A stretch of 64,000 nucleotides of DNA. It comes from Sipunculus nudus. Lineage: Eukaryota > Annelida > Sipuncula > Golfingiida > Sipunculidae. The first letter of the stretch is position 1; each line of letters opens with the position of its first letter. The notes below the pieces were generated by a model that made no database searches, was not told the DNA's origin, and saw only the letters and a program-made list of their open reading frames with translations. The translations under genes and the position numbers were made by a program. Positions 45,221 to 57,454 of this stretch are shown piece by piece. The DNA lies in the NCBI GenBank assembly GCA_026874595.1, contig CM049309.1, forward strand, positions 74,136,426-74,200,425, in the 5' to 3' direction.

Positions 45221-45225
45221 ACTGG

Positions 45226-46970
45226 TATTGGTAATTGGGACCTATTCTGATATATTTCTTTATTAAATATTGTGATTTGTGGTTAATTTGTAAAATTTTA
45301 GGTAAATATAATTAAATCCACCGATTCACCTGCCTTATGTACTGGTATATACTGCATAGTTTAATCCCTGAGGGAAAGATTTCTATAATGCCTCTGTGAT
45401 GGATGCATGAGCTTGTTTATCTATAAAGCTGTTAGTAAACACAGTGCACATGCCCATGTCAACAAACAAAACGCACGTGCGCCGAGGTCGATGAAACACA
45501 CTTTCTGTTGTTTGGCGAGTGTGTGTGAAACAACACTATCGTAAGTCATTTCCAAAGCTTTGTTTCCTCTGATTTGCCAAAAGATGGGCTGGCTGGTCTC
45601 TCTAGGATTACGATCGGCGACCATTTTGGCCGGATCCCCCACATGTTATAACTCGTGGATATAAACGGACAGCCTGTACACTGTGAGACCGGCGCTTTTT
45701 TGTTCGAGAGATAACCTTTATCTTAATTCACGTCTGATATAGAAATAGGCCCCATTAAAATAATGGCTTTTCCAACCATTCTTACCATATAATAACCTCA
45801 ACCGGTATTTCTAATGGCAGATCCAAACACGTGCACAGGGTCAATTTGAAGCAGGGTTTAGGTAGTTCAACAGGATGATATTTCAATAATTTTCTAACGG
45901 GAGTTCTTGATCAATATCTTACTATTTATAATGTTTCTAGAAAAGCCGTGTTCAGACGGCGAGTGTTAGTGCTTTTCCGTCAAATAATGTTTCCTCCTTA
46001 TGTTTCAGTTTCCAGAATCATATTCATGGTTTTTATATTTCAAAATTTGCTTCTCATGCCTCTATTTTCTATAATAAATTTAATAAGTAGCGTTGCCGGA
46101 TATAAACATCACGATTTGCTGCATGTCATATATTGTTACACTTGTACAAAATCTTGATGTTTATATCAGGAAATGTGTCATATATTGTTACACATTTTTC
46201 ATGTATAGAAAAAGCTTATTTGACAAAAGAAATACCGGATTCCCCCCCACCCTCCCGGACCAGAGGACCTATTTTAGGATTTTTTCTTTAGTCTTACGGG
46301 ATTGGAACCTCCCTTTTCCAAAATCCTAGTTCCACCCATGCAGGTGGTACCAATACACAGGTTTTGCTGTATATTAAAATACTCAAACACGCTGAGAGCT
46401 ACCACACTAATATATTCAATATAAATGTGCGTGTGTTGCACGACCTGAATAACAAACATGTATACCATTGTAATGCCAAATGGTGATGCGAGTCAATAAA
46501 GTGTACGCCCCCCGAGACAGGCGTCGTGCTCGATCACGAATCAGTGTGCATCAAGACCGGTCGATCGATGCCTGTACCTTAACCGCCATTTGTGAAAGCT
46601 ATTGTCCATCGTATCGTGTAGTTATAGCTATGTCTGCGGCAATCAGGTTTTTATTCATGTCGTAAATGTTCTTTATGATTTTCCGAGGTACATTATTGGA
46701 AGGTTTGAGTGGAAGAGTTCATGCGGACTAATATATACAGAACTATATGTTTTCATAAGTGCGAACCTTTATACGGCAACGGCGGGGTCGTTCAGAATCA
46801 GCTGTTGGTAATTTACCGTAAGCTATATTCAAAAAGATACAGTTGTATATGAAATATGAGTTTTTTAACAGAGTAATAAAGATGACTGCAGAGATCTCTG
46901 TCTGACAATGAGCTCAGGTTATATAAACCTGACTTTAGTTCTGACATTCTGACACTGCATGATTAAACAA

Positions 46971-46973
<3 letters not shown>
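45226..46973. other. No gene; one diverged R4 copy
   Basis: No protein family recognised. A diverged R4 copy lies at about 46530-46690, matching the last blocks of the 27-kb copy ('cattgtccatcg'-like, 'catgtcgtaaatgttct'). Confidence 0.45.

Positions 46974-47061
<88 letters not shown>
46974..47061. repeat. (TA)n microsatellite
   Basis: About 43 TA units with one TT interruption near 47021. Confidence 0.97.
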
Positions 47062-47064
<3 letters not shown>

Positions 47065-47449
47065 ATATTTTATATGTTATTAACCGGATTGTTCTGTATA
47101 TTTCCTTCGTATTGGCCTGAGGGTTGCGTTTCGGCCGAGGATATATCCACCCGATCGAAGGCCAGTACTAATTGAATACCTAACAAGCCGGTTCATAATA
47201 GTTTTATTAAATGGCCACGCATGTCATCAACATAACCAGTCGTGTACAGTCACTCAATTTTCACAAAGCACTCAAGTAAAACACTTAAAAAGCGCACACG
47301 CGACAGCACATTCACAAAATACGGGGTATGCTTTGTTCCCGTTTTATTTCCCAGCCGACCGGTAACGTCACACGTCACGTTACGATTTCATTTTGGAAGG
47401 TATGTCGTTCAGCACAGTGACGTCACATGAATCATTTTGTTCGTCGATT

Positions 47450-47815
47450 TCATTCTGACACGTTGCTGGGCATTCGAAACATCTCGCCATATCTCGCGAG
47501 ACACTCGATATGAGCCTCGGATGTATTAATGGCCCTAGGATACCCCAACGACACGGGTATTTTCTGCCCCGGAAGTAAGGCGAACAACACCCGCGTTTTA
47601 ATATCAAATATTCCCTCAAAAACTTCATCCCGAAGCATTGAATAAGCAAGAACCGTTGAACGGCAATAAATATTGTTAATAAACTTTTTATTAGCTTTAT
47701 AATAAGATATTTCATCTTGCCGCACGGCGTCTTTGTGTATGCCATGCAACAAGGCAAAGAACGAAACAGCACGAGAATATTGTTCACGCCAGTAAGCGTT
47801 CAATTGGCGTACCAG
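47450..47815 (-). CDS. Unrecognised open frame, possible exon
   Basis: An open stretch of about 120 codons without an ATG near its start; it opens after a TAG at 47818. The residues look protein-like (balanced composition: LNAYWREQYSRAVSFFALL, then RSTVLAYSMLRDEVFEGIF and LLPGQKIPVSLGYPRAI) and end with a TGA-type stop before 47450. About 100 bp downstream on the same strand is an AATAAA (near 47350). It matches no family I know. It could be the last exon of a gene or transposon remnant, or a chance frame in GC-richer DNA. Confidence 0.2.
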   Translation of the reverse strand: MVRQLNAYWREQYSRAVSFFALLHGIHKDAVRQDEISYYKANKKFINNIYCRSTVLAYSMLRDEVFEGIFDIKTRVLFALLPGQKIPVSLGYPRAINTSEAHIECLARYGEMFRMPSNVSE

Positions 47816-48051
47816 CTAGCGTCAACTTTATCCTAATGCAGCAAAACTAGGCAAAACTACCGCAGTGCAAAACATACATGAGGTGCAAGTAATCTACGAG
47901 TCTCTCGCCATATATTCCTTCAAAATAATCAATAATATCAATTACATGTAGAGCGTATCTCTTTTAATGTTGGTTTGTTTTTAATCAACCAATGACGCGG
48001 CCTTGACCTTCACCGAACTACTTCCATGGCTGCGCCCTTGATACATCCGAG
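47816..48051. other. No gene seen
   Basis: Spacer; nothing recognised. Confidence 0.4.
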
Positions 48052-48441
48052 CACACTGCGCAGACTCGGACTCTCAAGAGTACGACACTGCTGTCAGGGG
48101 TTTGTCGGAGTCAAAATCTGACTCCAACAGTGCACCGTGCGGCATCAACATGTACACTGACAGCGGAAATACACAAGTGCTGAAATGGAGCCAATGTAGT
48201 CCGTTAAAATGAGTTGGATTTTGTGTAAAGTAGTTATATATATCATGTAAAACGAATTTACTTTGGGACTCTTTTGCCTTATTTATGCTGAAATACCGTG
48301 GATGGCTTCTTATCGGCTCTGCTGGACAGTACATTCCTCCATGGCCGGTATACACTTTCCGTGTCTATGGCTGCGTTTTGCGTTTGTTAGACATCAGTTA
48401 CGTCACAAAGACGTCAGAGAGTCCGAGCCTGCGCAGTGTGG
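48052..48441. repeat. Inverted repeat with 24-bp arms
   Basis: CACACTGCGCAGACTCGGAC plus TCTC (48052-48075) pairs with GAGAGTCCGAGCCTGCGCAG plus TGTG (48418-48441) with one mismatch. The 340-bp interior has no recognisable frame. It could be the arms of a small DNA element; flanking duplications were not found. Confidence 0.6.
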
Positions 48442-49687
48442 GGTACTGGGACGTACTATAGGTATAATATATACGGGGATGAACTTCAGCAAGTTAAGAG
48501 GATCCACAATTTTAGCTCAGGTGACTATAAGCTGATAAGTAATCCGGTATATGTGCTGTAGTTATGGTTAATTGTCCGTCCGTCCGTTAATTTCCTGTTA
48601 AACAATTAAAGAGAATTTGGTACCAGGCTACACTTGTTAAGTAGTTCGGTCCTTCCCACAGTGCCCAAAAAGAAAAGATTCGTTTTGAGTAGAAACGACC
48701 TCTGGCGGAAGGGTGACATCCGAGGTCAGCATCCGAATTCGGCCGAGGAATTCCGAGTGGTTGCTGGGTTGATATGAACCCACTATATTAAATATGTGTA
48801 TATCACGCACGGGCATTGATATGTACCTTGAATGAAATGTAATATCACGTATGCCGGGGCTTTGAATAATTTGTGATAACCTAATTCACCTGTGTGATAA
48901 CATATTTGATAAAATATATGCTTGTACAGTTGTAACACCATACCTTATCAATATCCATCGTGCCTATAATTTGAAGTGAAAAAAAATGTAAAATGTACAA
49001 AGCTTTTTTTTCAGTTTCCGTATTCGTATCAATATCTACATAACTAAACCTAGAAAGATGCAGCGCTGTTTAACCTGGTCCGAAACAGTATCCGGCTGCG
49101 CTAATACACATTTATTCCAAAACCAACAAAATATCGTTCTACGGACTCTGGGGAAAAATGATCCTTGAAAATAGGAGCGGTGATTTTTTTTATATGGCCC
49201 AAACCCTCAATTTCTGAATAAAGAATTTACTGTCCCATTTTTTTTAAGTGTTTTAGCAATATATTAAAAAAAAATCATAAAAATACAAATACTGTATACA
49301 TAGGTAACCGGAAATGACATCGAGTCTAGGGCACTGATCGAGGGAAGGATCGATATCCTTCAAAAGCAGCACAGTTAACGGACATCTTGAAAAAGACAGC
49401 GCACACAGTGTGTGTGTGTGTGTGTATGTGTTGGGGTGGGGGCTCAGCCTTCTTAAAACCATTATATGCAATTCATTTTTGTAGCGATGTAAAAAATACA
49501 TAGGCTATGAACTGTAAATTTATAACAGTTATTAATCTATGTCCGCCAGCGTATATCTGTATATGCGTGAAATATCATTCTTATAATTTTGTTACTATTG
49601 TGTTCAAACGTGTGCGTCAGCGTATATGCGTACCTGCGTGAAAATCGCTACAGGAGCTATTAAGAACTGCTTGACCAACTGTACCAT
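48442..49687. other. No gene; one R2 fragment
   Basis: Nothing coding recognised. An R2 fragment lies reversed at about 49125-49190 (minus strand 'cccagagtccgtagaacgat'). A short GT array is at 49409-49426. Confidence 0.45.
49125..49190 (-). repeat. Dispersed repeat R2, copy 3 (fragment)
   Basis: Minus-strand sequence contains an A-rich block, 'tcaccgctcc' (compare 'tcgcccgctcg'), and then 'cccagagtccgtagaacga', matching the end of R2 copies 1 and 2. Confidence 0.45.
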
Positions 49688-49773
49688 TATATATATGTGT
49701 GTGTGTGTGTGTGCGCGCGCGCGCTTCTGCCAGTTCATGCATATGTATATATACGCATATACGCGCGCATGCA
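49688..49773. repeat. Two alternating purine-pyrimidine tracts (Z-DNA prone)
   Basis: 49688-49724 is 37 bp of unbroken alternation: (TA)4, then (TG)n, then (CG)5. After 11 bp, 49736-49773 is another 38 bp of unbroken alternation with CGCGCGC. Such GC/GT alternation favours left-handed DNA under supercoiling. Confidence 0.9.
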
Positions 49774-50606
49774 ACATGGCTGTAACGTAACACATTTATA
49801 TTCAAACTCTTTAAGCACCCCTCTGTTACCATTAAGGGGCAGCTTGAAGTAGCATGCATGAGTACTTAATTAAAATGAGCCTAAAGTAAGTGAACTAGAA
49901 TACCGATCTCTTTTTCATGTCCAGCTAAGGTAAATTTATCATGTCCTTTGTTTCCTACATGTATTTAATCCAACAGGACATGAAAGTCAAAGGATTATAT
50001 TGATGAGGTAAATAAAATTAGGTACATTATTTGATGTTTATCGTTAATAGGCCCCGAACAGTGCAGGAAAGTAAATCCGGCTTTAAAAAATTCTTAAAAC
50101 GGGGGTTGTTACCGCCATGGTCATACAGGTTACATATAAAAAAAATATGCATAAAGAAAACAGTTTCTTCGCCATATAATGGGCGATGAGGAGGAATGTA
50201 TCTTTAGTCTCTACGGACATGTATGTTATTAGATCATATATAACGTGTTTACTTGCCATATTAGAATAATTTTATTCCTCACTGTAATACCATGATGATA
50301 ATCGAAGGCTCCGCATTTTTCAGCCAGAGTGATGTAACAGCTGTCGGCTGAAGGATTTGTCAATAGACTATATATATACCGCCCGCCTTGGGTGTACAGA
50401 GCGCTGACATTTTATATAAATGTTGTGCGTTCTCTCCAAAGGTGGTCATAGCAGGAGTTCACATTATTCATTTTATATTTTTATATACCAAAATATGCAT
50501 TGAATATTTTTTTTAGAATATCGTTTACATGGTCCTTCTTGCAAACCACATATTGTCAACCAGAGATTATATTAATTCATCAAATGAGTGACAGTTATAT
50601 ATAAAA

Positions 50607-50644
<38 letters not shown>

Positions 50645-53216
50645 GATTTTTTTTTTCAAAAATCATGTATATAAGAGCATAAGAACATTCATTCGCCGTA
50701 TATACACAATGGTCATGTCCGTGGATAGGCTAATTAGTTCTATCACCAAGTGGTCCATAAAACGCAAAGTCGCACATATCTGGCAGCCACCACGACTGAT
50801 CTAGACGAAACTGAATTAGGCGGTATATGCTCCGCCACGTATATCGATTTTCATGTTACCGGAAAATAAGGATCTAATCATGCCCGCAAGCAGACTCAGT
50901 ACGTTTTACCGTTTCTCTACTTAACGATGTCTCATAAATCTCATTAAACTTTTCGTGATGCTCCTCCTTTGTATATACGTAATGTACAGGAGTTAACCAT
51001 AACAGATCATCATAACATTCCCTGAGTTTCGGGACCTCGTAAAAACTTTTTCCACGTAGTCAAATGTGGAAAAAAATAATTTACTGATTTCATTCATGTT
51101 TACAATAAACCCTAGCAAATACGATCAATATGAACAAAGCAATGTAATAACCTCAGTGGGTTTCACCGAAAGGAGAACAGAATTTTTGTAGTTTGATCAG
51201 AAAAAGGGAATTCGCAGCATATGAAACTGAACGTGGCGTGTTATAACAGTACTATTGCTGCCATAGCGTACGTAACGTTTGGCACTGATACAAGATGTTC
51301 TGGTACTGGCTTTAAGCTAACATTTTGTAAGGAAATAATGCTTCCTAATGAAATCTTTGATGTAGAAAAGTGTCAAGGTATCTTATCCGCAGATGAAGTG
51401 TAATGTTGAATGAATGTAATCAAAATATCTGTAAATACTTGCAAGAACATCGATATGTATAAATTAATGCCTAACATGGCAAATATTGCAGTACTAGGTA
51501 TAAGTTTCAGGAATAATATTCACAGTGCTGCGAGGGGCTCACGAGTCCTTCCTTTTGTTAGTTTCATTTAATGTGCCCTTGAAAAGTATCAACAGGGCAC
51601 CCCAACTAAATACAAACCTATGACCATACCAGAAAGGGATTCTAGGCCGCTAGAGAGAAAACGTTTAATGATATGGACATTTTTCAATGTCTTACCAAAA
51701 TACGCATTTGACCGTACAAAGAATAATAACAGAATAAAATTATTATATATATTATATATGTTACTCTGATTTTGATTTAATGTAAGCACCATTGAAGACA
51801 CAACATACCTCTAATAATAAGAATCAATGTCTGTAACCTCAAAGATAATTGTTCTCAACATACTTTTAGGGTCACGCATGAGTTTTCAAGACATTTTATT
51901 TCTAAATGCCTTTCCTCCAATTTTTTAAGGAAACTCTCGTTTTTATTTTTTTTTACATTTATACCAGAAGGTATTTTTATTTGGATTTATATATACCTAA
52001 CACCGGTTCATTCAATAAAACTAAGATTAGAATAGAAAATATAATCCGTAAAAAAGAAAATTAATCTTGCTGATAAAATGGCAGGTAACTTAAAAGTTCA
52101 AGTTATAATGAAGGGTTGACTAGAATAGTTTCAATTATGACCACTAGATGGCATTGATAACCAACTGAGGTTTTATTAAGATCATACACGCTGTGAATTC
52201 AAGCACCTCATTTGTACCCCGTAGTGTCAACCTGTATCCCTTGTTGACAGCTAGTTTTATGGAACCTGGTTGTTCATTTTTCGGTGTAAGATAATATTCA
52301 CGACAAGAGACACAACTCAAAGTTTAAAGAAGAATGCCAATGAAGCAGAGCAAAAACATGTCCTAGTTTTATACAAAAAAAAATCATTAATAAGGTGAAA
52401 AATACTTAAACGTATGGTTCTGAGGCACCGCGCGTCAAATTAACCCCCCCCCCCCCCCGCGCATGAAAAATTTTGATTTTGATTTTCAATAGAAACTTAC
52501 CAATATTGAGCTCCAGCCGTTTGGACATTCCTTTCAAGAGGATAAAATAATACAATTTTGATAAGATTTCTTTTTATTAAGTAGTGCTTTTATCTGTTTA
52601 GCAAAACAATTCTGTTTTTTCATGCTTTCCCTGATCATATGACAGTTTTATCGAAACATACAAAAAAAAGGTTAAAACAATCGCCCTCACACTGATTTCT
52701 GAAAAAAAAAAGTGCCTGAGAAGCCAGCCCTTTTTTGCCTTACATTGTGATTGTACATGACAGGAAGCGTCGTAGAAATCCCATTATATAGGTAAAGAAC
52801 GTTGTATGTTTTTTTAAAATGTCACTATAACAGGTCAAACATGATAACATAATTTTTCTGAAATTATTCCTTATATTTGTCTCCCATTCTCTTTCTGGAT
52901 TTGTTTCAATAAATTTGCATATTTTCAAATTCCTTATTCTCAAATTATAGTGTTTCCCTGACAGCTTTAATTTCGGCATGGGTGCGTATATAGATGTGAT
53001 AGTTGATAATAATGCAGAATTTTCAATGGAATGACTGAATGAGCAAAAAAAATATATCACAGATTAGTGCCCCAATAGGCCATCAATGATAAAGTGGAAT
53101 CCATACCATCCGAGTTCGAGTGCAAGTCCGAGTCCAGGCGGACAATTACTAATATACTCACATGCAGTGCAAAACATGTGATATCGGTATGCTGAAATTT
53201 GAAAATAAATGATGAA

Positions 53217-53218
<2 letters not shown>
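49774..53218. other. AT-rich DNA, no gene seen
   Basis: No protein family found. An ATG-started 60-codon frame at 51221-51403 has no family features. A TA array lies at 50608-50641 and a poly-C run at 52443-52459. Confidence 0.5.

Positions 53219-53270
<52 letters not shown>
53219..53270. repeat. (TA)n microsatellite
   Basis: About 26 TA units. Confidence 0.97.
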
Positions 53271-53271
<1 letters not shown>

Positions 53272-55240
53272 AATATGCATAATGCAAAATAAAAGAAGAA
53301 TTTTGACATAATCAACGAAGAATTTTATATAGGCCAAACAAAAACAAGATGTTTGCAACCGCCGAGCAATCACAAGAAAAACCTGACAAGGACTTAAATT
53401 GTGATTAAATTTTATCTTTTGAAAATTAGCCATATTGGTGATCTAGTCAAACAAAAATATGGCAGAAGAAAAGAAAACAAATTTAAATTTGAAATCCACC
53501 GTTTTGCACTCATGGGCTCCTAAGAAGGTTCATCCACAGACATTTTTTACCAAAATACGGATAAAGAAATAAACTCATCAATCCCTATAAGCCTCCCTGA
53601 GGATCAATTGTTATGGTCAATGTGCAACTATTATTGCAGCTTTTAGCGCAAACAAAGAAATTTAATTCATTCATGAAGGTTTAATTTTAAATGGATTATA
53701 ACTTGATTGTGTTGTTCATATGCTGCATTTCAAGATTTGCAGCACGTTTATGTATCCTTTCTGTAGATTTGGAGAAGAAAAATGGAAAAAAATATTTTGT
53801 CTCTACACGAAAAGTATATCGTAGGTTTTTTTTTTTTTAATTTTGGATATAAGAGTCCGAAAACAATTTTATTTATTTTTCTTTTTTTCTGTTTTCTTTT
53901 GATGAGATGGAGGGAGAGGGACCTGCATGGACCATTTATACTTGACTCCTCTTACAATGGCAGTACACTGGTGCATATTTCCATTAACTGACGTCTATGG
54001 ATAATCCCGTGAACCTTTTTACAAAATAGGCCAGAAGACGCCCACCCCACCACACACCAGATGTTCTTTTTGTTTATATTCAAGTGTATATAAGATTTTG
54101 GGTACCCTCCAACATTTTCCGAACGCATTCATGCAGCAAGAATACCTGTTAGCAAGTCAGGCGATACAGGGTTTTAGAAAGGGCGTTTTACAACTAATGA
54201 CTTATAGTTATAGGACCTTTCCCTTACAGGAATTACCTACAGTTTAGTAATATGTATTAAGAGTAACCAGATATCACATATATTATAACCTATTATTAAT
54301 GGTAGATAAACAGCTGGCTTTTACAGTACATCCATGCTGCGCACCGAAAATATTAATACGTCACTGCATGCGTTGCCCATGTGCTCGATTTAATTATTAA
54401 TAACCGATCCACCTTTAAAGGTCAAATTTTCTCTTCCTCAACTTACGCTATAATGCTCTCGACGCCAATACCAGGACCTTATTGGTCCCATGATCATAAC
54501 AAATTTGCAATATGGCGTCTGACATTCCCTTGGGGAAAGGAGAGAGATGCGGTTGAAGAGTTGGACGGGCGGTAAATCGATGTGACAAAGAAACTACAGC
54601 TGACATTCAGTAAACCAATCCGGACAAGCCGAATATTGGGCAGTGGAACACGTCATCACTCAAAATGTCAGCTCTACCCTGCATACTTTTTTTCAAATGA
54701 AATTCTTTTAATTTACACTTGCGTCTTATATCTCAAGAATTAAAATTTTAAGCTTTACAAATTTTATTTTATTTTACCCCTCTTATTCTTCCTTTTTTAT
54801 AAGATACTTTAATTTTTTATTAAAACCATTTAAAATTCCATTTTTGCGATTGAACAAAATATGAAAGAGAAAGATCAGGATTACAATATGAGATATTGTC
54901 TTATAGTTTATTAATATTATCACTAGATGAGCGGCTTGGTATAACTATAGGTGCTTTCATTATTTGACTTTTAACAGTTTTTATCAAATGTTTATATAAT
55001 GTTAAAGTGCATGTCTCTTCATCTTGAAAATATTTCGGTTACACGGTTCTAACTTTCTTTCTAAAATTATTTGGGGTTGGGGATATAGTGATGCACAAGT
55101 GAAGTCTGTCCCCTAAATGCTAATATATAGAATCACCAAGCGATCTCGGATCTCTCTGTACTGGAACAGACGGTTTTGTAACATATAACGTCTTAGCATG
55201 AATCTATCGCAGCAGAACGTGACAGATGGCTCACACACAA
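53271..55240. other. AT-rich DNA, no gene seen
   Basis: No coding frame, RNA gene or clear repeat recognised. Confidence 0.5.
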
Positions 55241-55261
55241 ATATATATATATATATATTAA

Positions 55262-56087
55262 TCAAATTAATCAAATGCAAATGCAGCTGTAATTAAAAAG
55301 TTTAATAAAATAAAGTTAAAATGCAAATGCAAAAAAAATCATATTAATAGGCAAATACGATTGCATTCGCAAATGCACTTACAAATGCATTTGCCTTTGA
55401 ACTCTATATTTGGTTACAAAGCACAAAATGGAGTCGGCTTTCCTTAAATTGTATTGATATATTAACAATATAGTGAATTTTGTTTATTCTGCCTTGAATA
55501 TGTATTACAGGTGTATTGTGTCAAGATATTTAATTGATTGTTAAAAATTATGCACCAATATATTATGCCCACAAGGGTGTCCGAATTGACATTACAGCAT
55601 CAGTAACTATATACATCAGTCGCCCATTACATCTGGTGTACATCAGTAGTTCCAATCTTTTATTATCAAGTTAAAAATGTTTGAAATAGTAATATCAGCA
55701 TCAGCATATAGCATGATGACCTGTAAAAACTGCTCATGTCATTTGTAGTCATCACAGAACTGCTCAAATGCCAGTTGAACCATGAGGCAAGGAATCCCTG
55801 CTCTACACAAGCAGATTACACATCCTGTGCCACCTGCTATCAATTACAATCTATATGGAACTGCTGAACCTTGGCATAATATGTTATTTAAGTATTGTCC
55901 CGTGATTCGAAAAGCCTTTTTTGTATTGATACAAGAAAGCATTTTATTAATTCCATTTGTATTTGAAAATCAAATGTTTCATATTCTGAATTTAAATGCA
56001 AATGCAAAGCTACTGGTAGCTCTGCATTTCAATGCAAATGCGACATTTTCTAAATGTAAATGCATTTGCATTTGAACCCAACCCTGT
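55262..56087. mobile_element. hAT-like non-autonomous element rich in ATGCAAAT
   Basis: The right end, read inverted, is CAGGGTTGGGTTCAAATGCA, resembling the CAGGG-type ends of hAT elements. Both ends carry clusters of ATGCAAAT or its complement: several between 55272 and 55400, several between 55995 and 56078. The two end clusters are roughly inverted relative to each other. The left outer CAGGG end is not present; a TA array and 'attaatcaaattaatcaaa' stand there instead, so the left terminus is lost or altered. The interior has no transposase. An 8-bp target duplication could not be tested. Confidence 0.5.
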
Positions 56088-56088
56088 G

Positions 56089-56162
<74 letters not shown>
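56088..56162. repeat. (TA)n microsatellite
   Basis: About 35 TA units directly at the right end of the octamer-rich element. Confidence 0.95.
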
Positions 56163-56164
<2 letters not shown>

Positions 56165-56689
56165 TTGCGACTGATGCTGTCTCTCCAAATTTCCCGCTGT
56201 GGTCTTGACGTCTGGGCCACCCCCGGTCGTCATTGTTTGCGTTAATTGTGTCAAGCGGTCTTGCCAAGCACTTTATCCTGTATTATCGAGGACAACAGAA
56301 AAAATGCGCACAGCAACCCATAACTGGTCAAGTGACTCGAACTGCCATAGTAAAGGGATAAACACTCGAAACGCGTCGAGGACTGATTATCATTTCTACA
56401 GGATAACCTGGCCACCTCCCAACAGCATTACATGAATTTGTGGAGTTATTATCGCTATCCGTCGGCGTACGTGCCATGAACTTTTGTATTACTAGTGAGC
56501 AACCGCGGACTTTCGTTAAACGTTGAACCGGACTTTTTATTATGATCTGTGAACTACTATGAACATCCTGTGATCACAGAATTGGACTGGACATCAGTTA
56601 AGTATGTATTTGTGTTACAGGGCATACCAGAGACTTTGTTAAGCTTAGCTTGGACTTAGTGTTAATCCTATAATTTCTATTTGTTATTA
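56163..56689 (+). other. Possible Penelope-like remnant
   Basis: Contains CTCGAAACGCGTCGAGGAC at 56356-56374. GAAAC-GC-GTC is the 3' half of the hammerhead layout seen in Penelope-like elements, but the CTGANGA half is not preserved (CATAGTAA at that place). No RT or GIY-YIG frame was seen. Low confidence. Confidence 0.3.
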
Positions 56690-57454
56690 ATAATAATAAA
56701 TAATATAAAGTTTTTATAAAGCGCCAATTCTCCGATGGTCGGACTCGCAGCGCAATTCACACATACCCACATACAATTTTATGGAAATCTACTCCCAGTG
56801 CCTGACCAAAAATTGATGAATTTTAATTACCAAAAGCTTGCCGAAAGAGCTACGTTTTTAAATTCATTTAAATGATACAAGAGTTGGAGATTTTCTAAGT
56901 TGAATAGGAAGGGAATTCCAGACTTTTGGGGCTATGAAACGGAAGGAACGTTCACCGACTTTCATATTACACTTTGGTACTTTAAGAAGATTTCCGCATC
57001 GTACACAAAGGCCGATAGGTTATTATTACAGCTCAGTGTCATCAGCATAATTATGGAAAGAATAATCATGTGCAGATAATATGCGAGATAGGGGTTGTGA
57101 ATTTAAAGTGTACAATATAGGGCCTAACACGGATCTCTGAGCAACCCCGTACAACAAAGAACATGGATCTGATTTTCTACCGTCGACCATAACAGCTTGG
57201 GAACGATTGGCGAGGTATGAAGTAAACCATGAAAGCGCGGTTTCGTGTATACCAAAGGTAATTGTTAGTCTTTTAAGCAAAATGGAATGATCGAGCGTGT
57301 CAAACGCTGCACTTAGGTCCAACAATGCTAGGAGAGAAACGCGTCTCTCGTCTGTCGCAAGCAGACCACCCATGACGCTGAGTACGGCGGTAATTGTACA
57401 TATTGTATATAATACCACGATTATGATTAATAGAGAGCACCTTATGGCACACAT
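56690..57454 (-). pseudogene. CR1/L2-like LINE fragment, internally deleted
   Basis: On the minus strand, RT motif A is LLALLDLSAAFDTLDHSILL, then ETALSWFTSYLANRSQAV. Motif B is GVAQRSVLGPILYTL (normally GVPQGSVLGP) and motif C is YADDTEL (57040-57026). Right after the YADD block a stop occurs, and the sequence jumps to the usual C-terminal end of this family (GERSFRFIAPKVWNSLPIQL, about 56945-56900). The 3' end contains a TTTATAAA-type word and an ATT-rich tail near 56700. The N-terminal endonuclease and about 100 codons between motif C and the C-terminus are missing, so it is inactive. Confidence 0.85.

Larger units (their letters stand above)
37540..45225 (+). mobile_element. Young Gmr1-like LTR retrotransposon, nearly intact
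   Basis: A complete insertion: 5-bp target duplication ACTGG (37540-37544 and 45221-45225), two 1145-bp LTRs, a 720-bp leader, one Gag-Pol frame and a purine tract. The order is Gag, zinc knuckle, protease, integrase, reverse transcriptase, RNase H. RT and RNase H are of Ty3/gypsy type, but integrase precedes RT as in Ty1/copia. That arrangement defines the Gmr1-like group, described first from cod and other deuterostomes. The LTRs differ at two positions by eye, both near 38385-38400 / 44917-44930, so the insertion is recent. One in-frame stop near the start of Gag is the only visible lesion. No envelope gene is present. Confidence 0.95.
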
